From the NCBI RefSeq assembly GCF_002286975.1, contig NZ_NSKB01000007.1, forward strand, positions 186,001 through 250,000: 64,000 nt of DNA, read 5' to 3'. The position numbers and the translations under genes were made by a program. Source of the stretch: Halomonas salipaludis. GTDB taxonomy: Bacteria > Pseudomonadota > Gammaproteobacteria > Pseudomonadales > Halomonadaceae. Below the pieces are notes generated by a model that ran no database searches, had not been told where the DNA came from, and was given only the letters and a program-made list of their open reading frames with translations. Below, one piece after another: positions 63,826 through 64,000 of the stretch (the first letter of the stretch is position 1; each line of letters opens with the position of its first letter).

Positions 63826-64000
63826 TACAGGTCCTTGACCAGCCGCAGGGCATCGTAGATCGCCGCGTGGGTATTGCGTGACTCGACGGCGTCGCCGATG
63901 CGGAACAGCAGGAAGCTGCCATCCGGGTTTCGGTTGACGGCCTGGGGCCGGCCGGCGATCAGGTCGTCGTAATCTACCTCGCCGCCGTTGCGGGAGTGTG
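63825..64000 (-). CDS. C-terminus of a second DgcA-like NADH:flavin oxidoreductase (partial)
   Basis: The reverse strand encodes the last ~57 residues of a protein, entering at the window edge and ending at a TAA (63825-63827). It reads SFLLFRIGDAVESRNTHAAI then YDALRLVKDL. DgcA ends FLLFRLGDCTAPRNTHAAIY then DALRICKDF, so this is a member of the same flavoprotein family (DgcA, or N-methylproline/stachydrine demethylase-type). The substrate cannot be judged from this fragment. Confidence 0.75.
   Translation of the reverse strand, partial: HSRNGGEVDYDDLIAGRPQAVNRNPDGSFLLFRIGDAVESRNTHAAIYDALRLVKDL

Overview
The window looks like chromosomal DNA of a high-GC, salt-adapted gammaproteobacterium, most likely a Halomonadaceae member (Halomonas-like). 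The reasons are three BCCT osmolyte carriers, a Pseudomonas/Halomonas-type glycine betaine demethylation set (gbcAB, dgcAB, GbdR-like regulator), TAXI-type TRAP genes and uniformly GC-rich codon use. The genus is inferred from gene content. I see no rRNA, tRNA, CRISPR array, transposase or phage gene.

Layout. 0-6.1 kb: a TAXI-TRAP uptake locus with two receptor paralogues (one cut by the window edge), a fused permease, a D-2-hydroxyacid dehydrogenase, a carboxymuconolactone decarboxylase-like protein and a LysR regulator. 6.4-13.3 kb: GntR/FCD regulator plus an aconitase-family enzyme, a small membrane ORF, a BCCT carrier, a luciferase-like monooxygenase and an AzlC/AzlD pair. 13.4-28.9 kb: a lanthanide-type (XoxF) PQQ methanol/alcohol dehydrogenase cluster with XoxG and XoxJ partners, a second cytochrome c, the PQQ-linked ABC system with its beta-propeller protein, uncharacterised exported proteins, and pqqABCDEF. 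29.1-31.2 kb: glutathione-dependent formaldehyde dehydrogenase and S-formylglutathione hydrolase. 31.5-42 kb: GbdR-like regulator, mtgA, then the dimethylglycine demethylation operon (M19-like protein, DUF5943-like protein, dgcA, dgcB, ETF alpha and beta). 42-51 kb: two more BCCT carriers, an EAL protein, a DMT exporter, a DUF4168 protein, and a cNMP/CBS/DUF294 protein with a DnaQ-like exonuclease. 51-58 kb: PRC-barrel and CsbD stress proteins, an NAD-type formate dehydrogenase, and small acidic exported proteins. 58-64 kb: a sigma-54 two-component system, divergent gbcA/gbcB, and the C-terminus of a second DgcA-like flavoprotein.

How it fits together: glycine betaine is imported (BCCT) and demethylated by GbcAB and DgcAB, which releases formaldehyde; periplasmic XoxF makes formaldehyde from methanol. 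FrmA, FghA and formate dehydrogenase then carry formaldehyde to formate and CO2, returning NADH. The window therefore reads as a C1-handling region that joins osmolyte catabolism to quinoprotein alcohol oxidation. Also notable are a ~110-bp intergenic repeat present twice with compensatory changes in its stems, several perfect dyads that may be operators, a shared leader in front of two small envelope-protein genes, and an M19-family protein that lacks most of the usual metal ligands.
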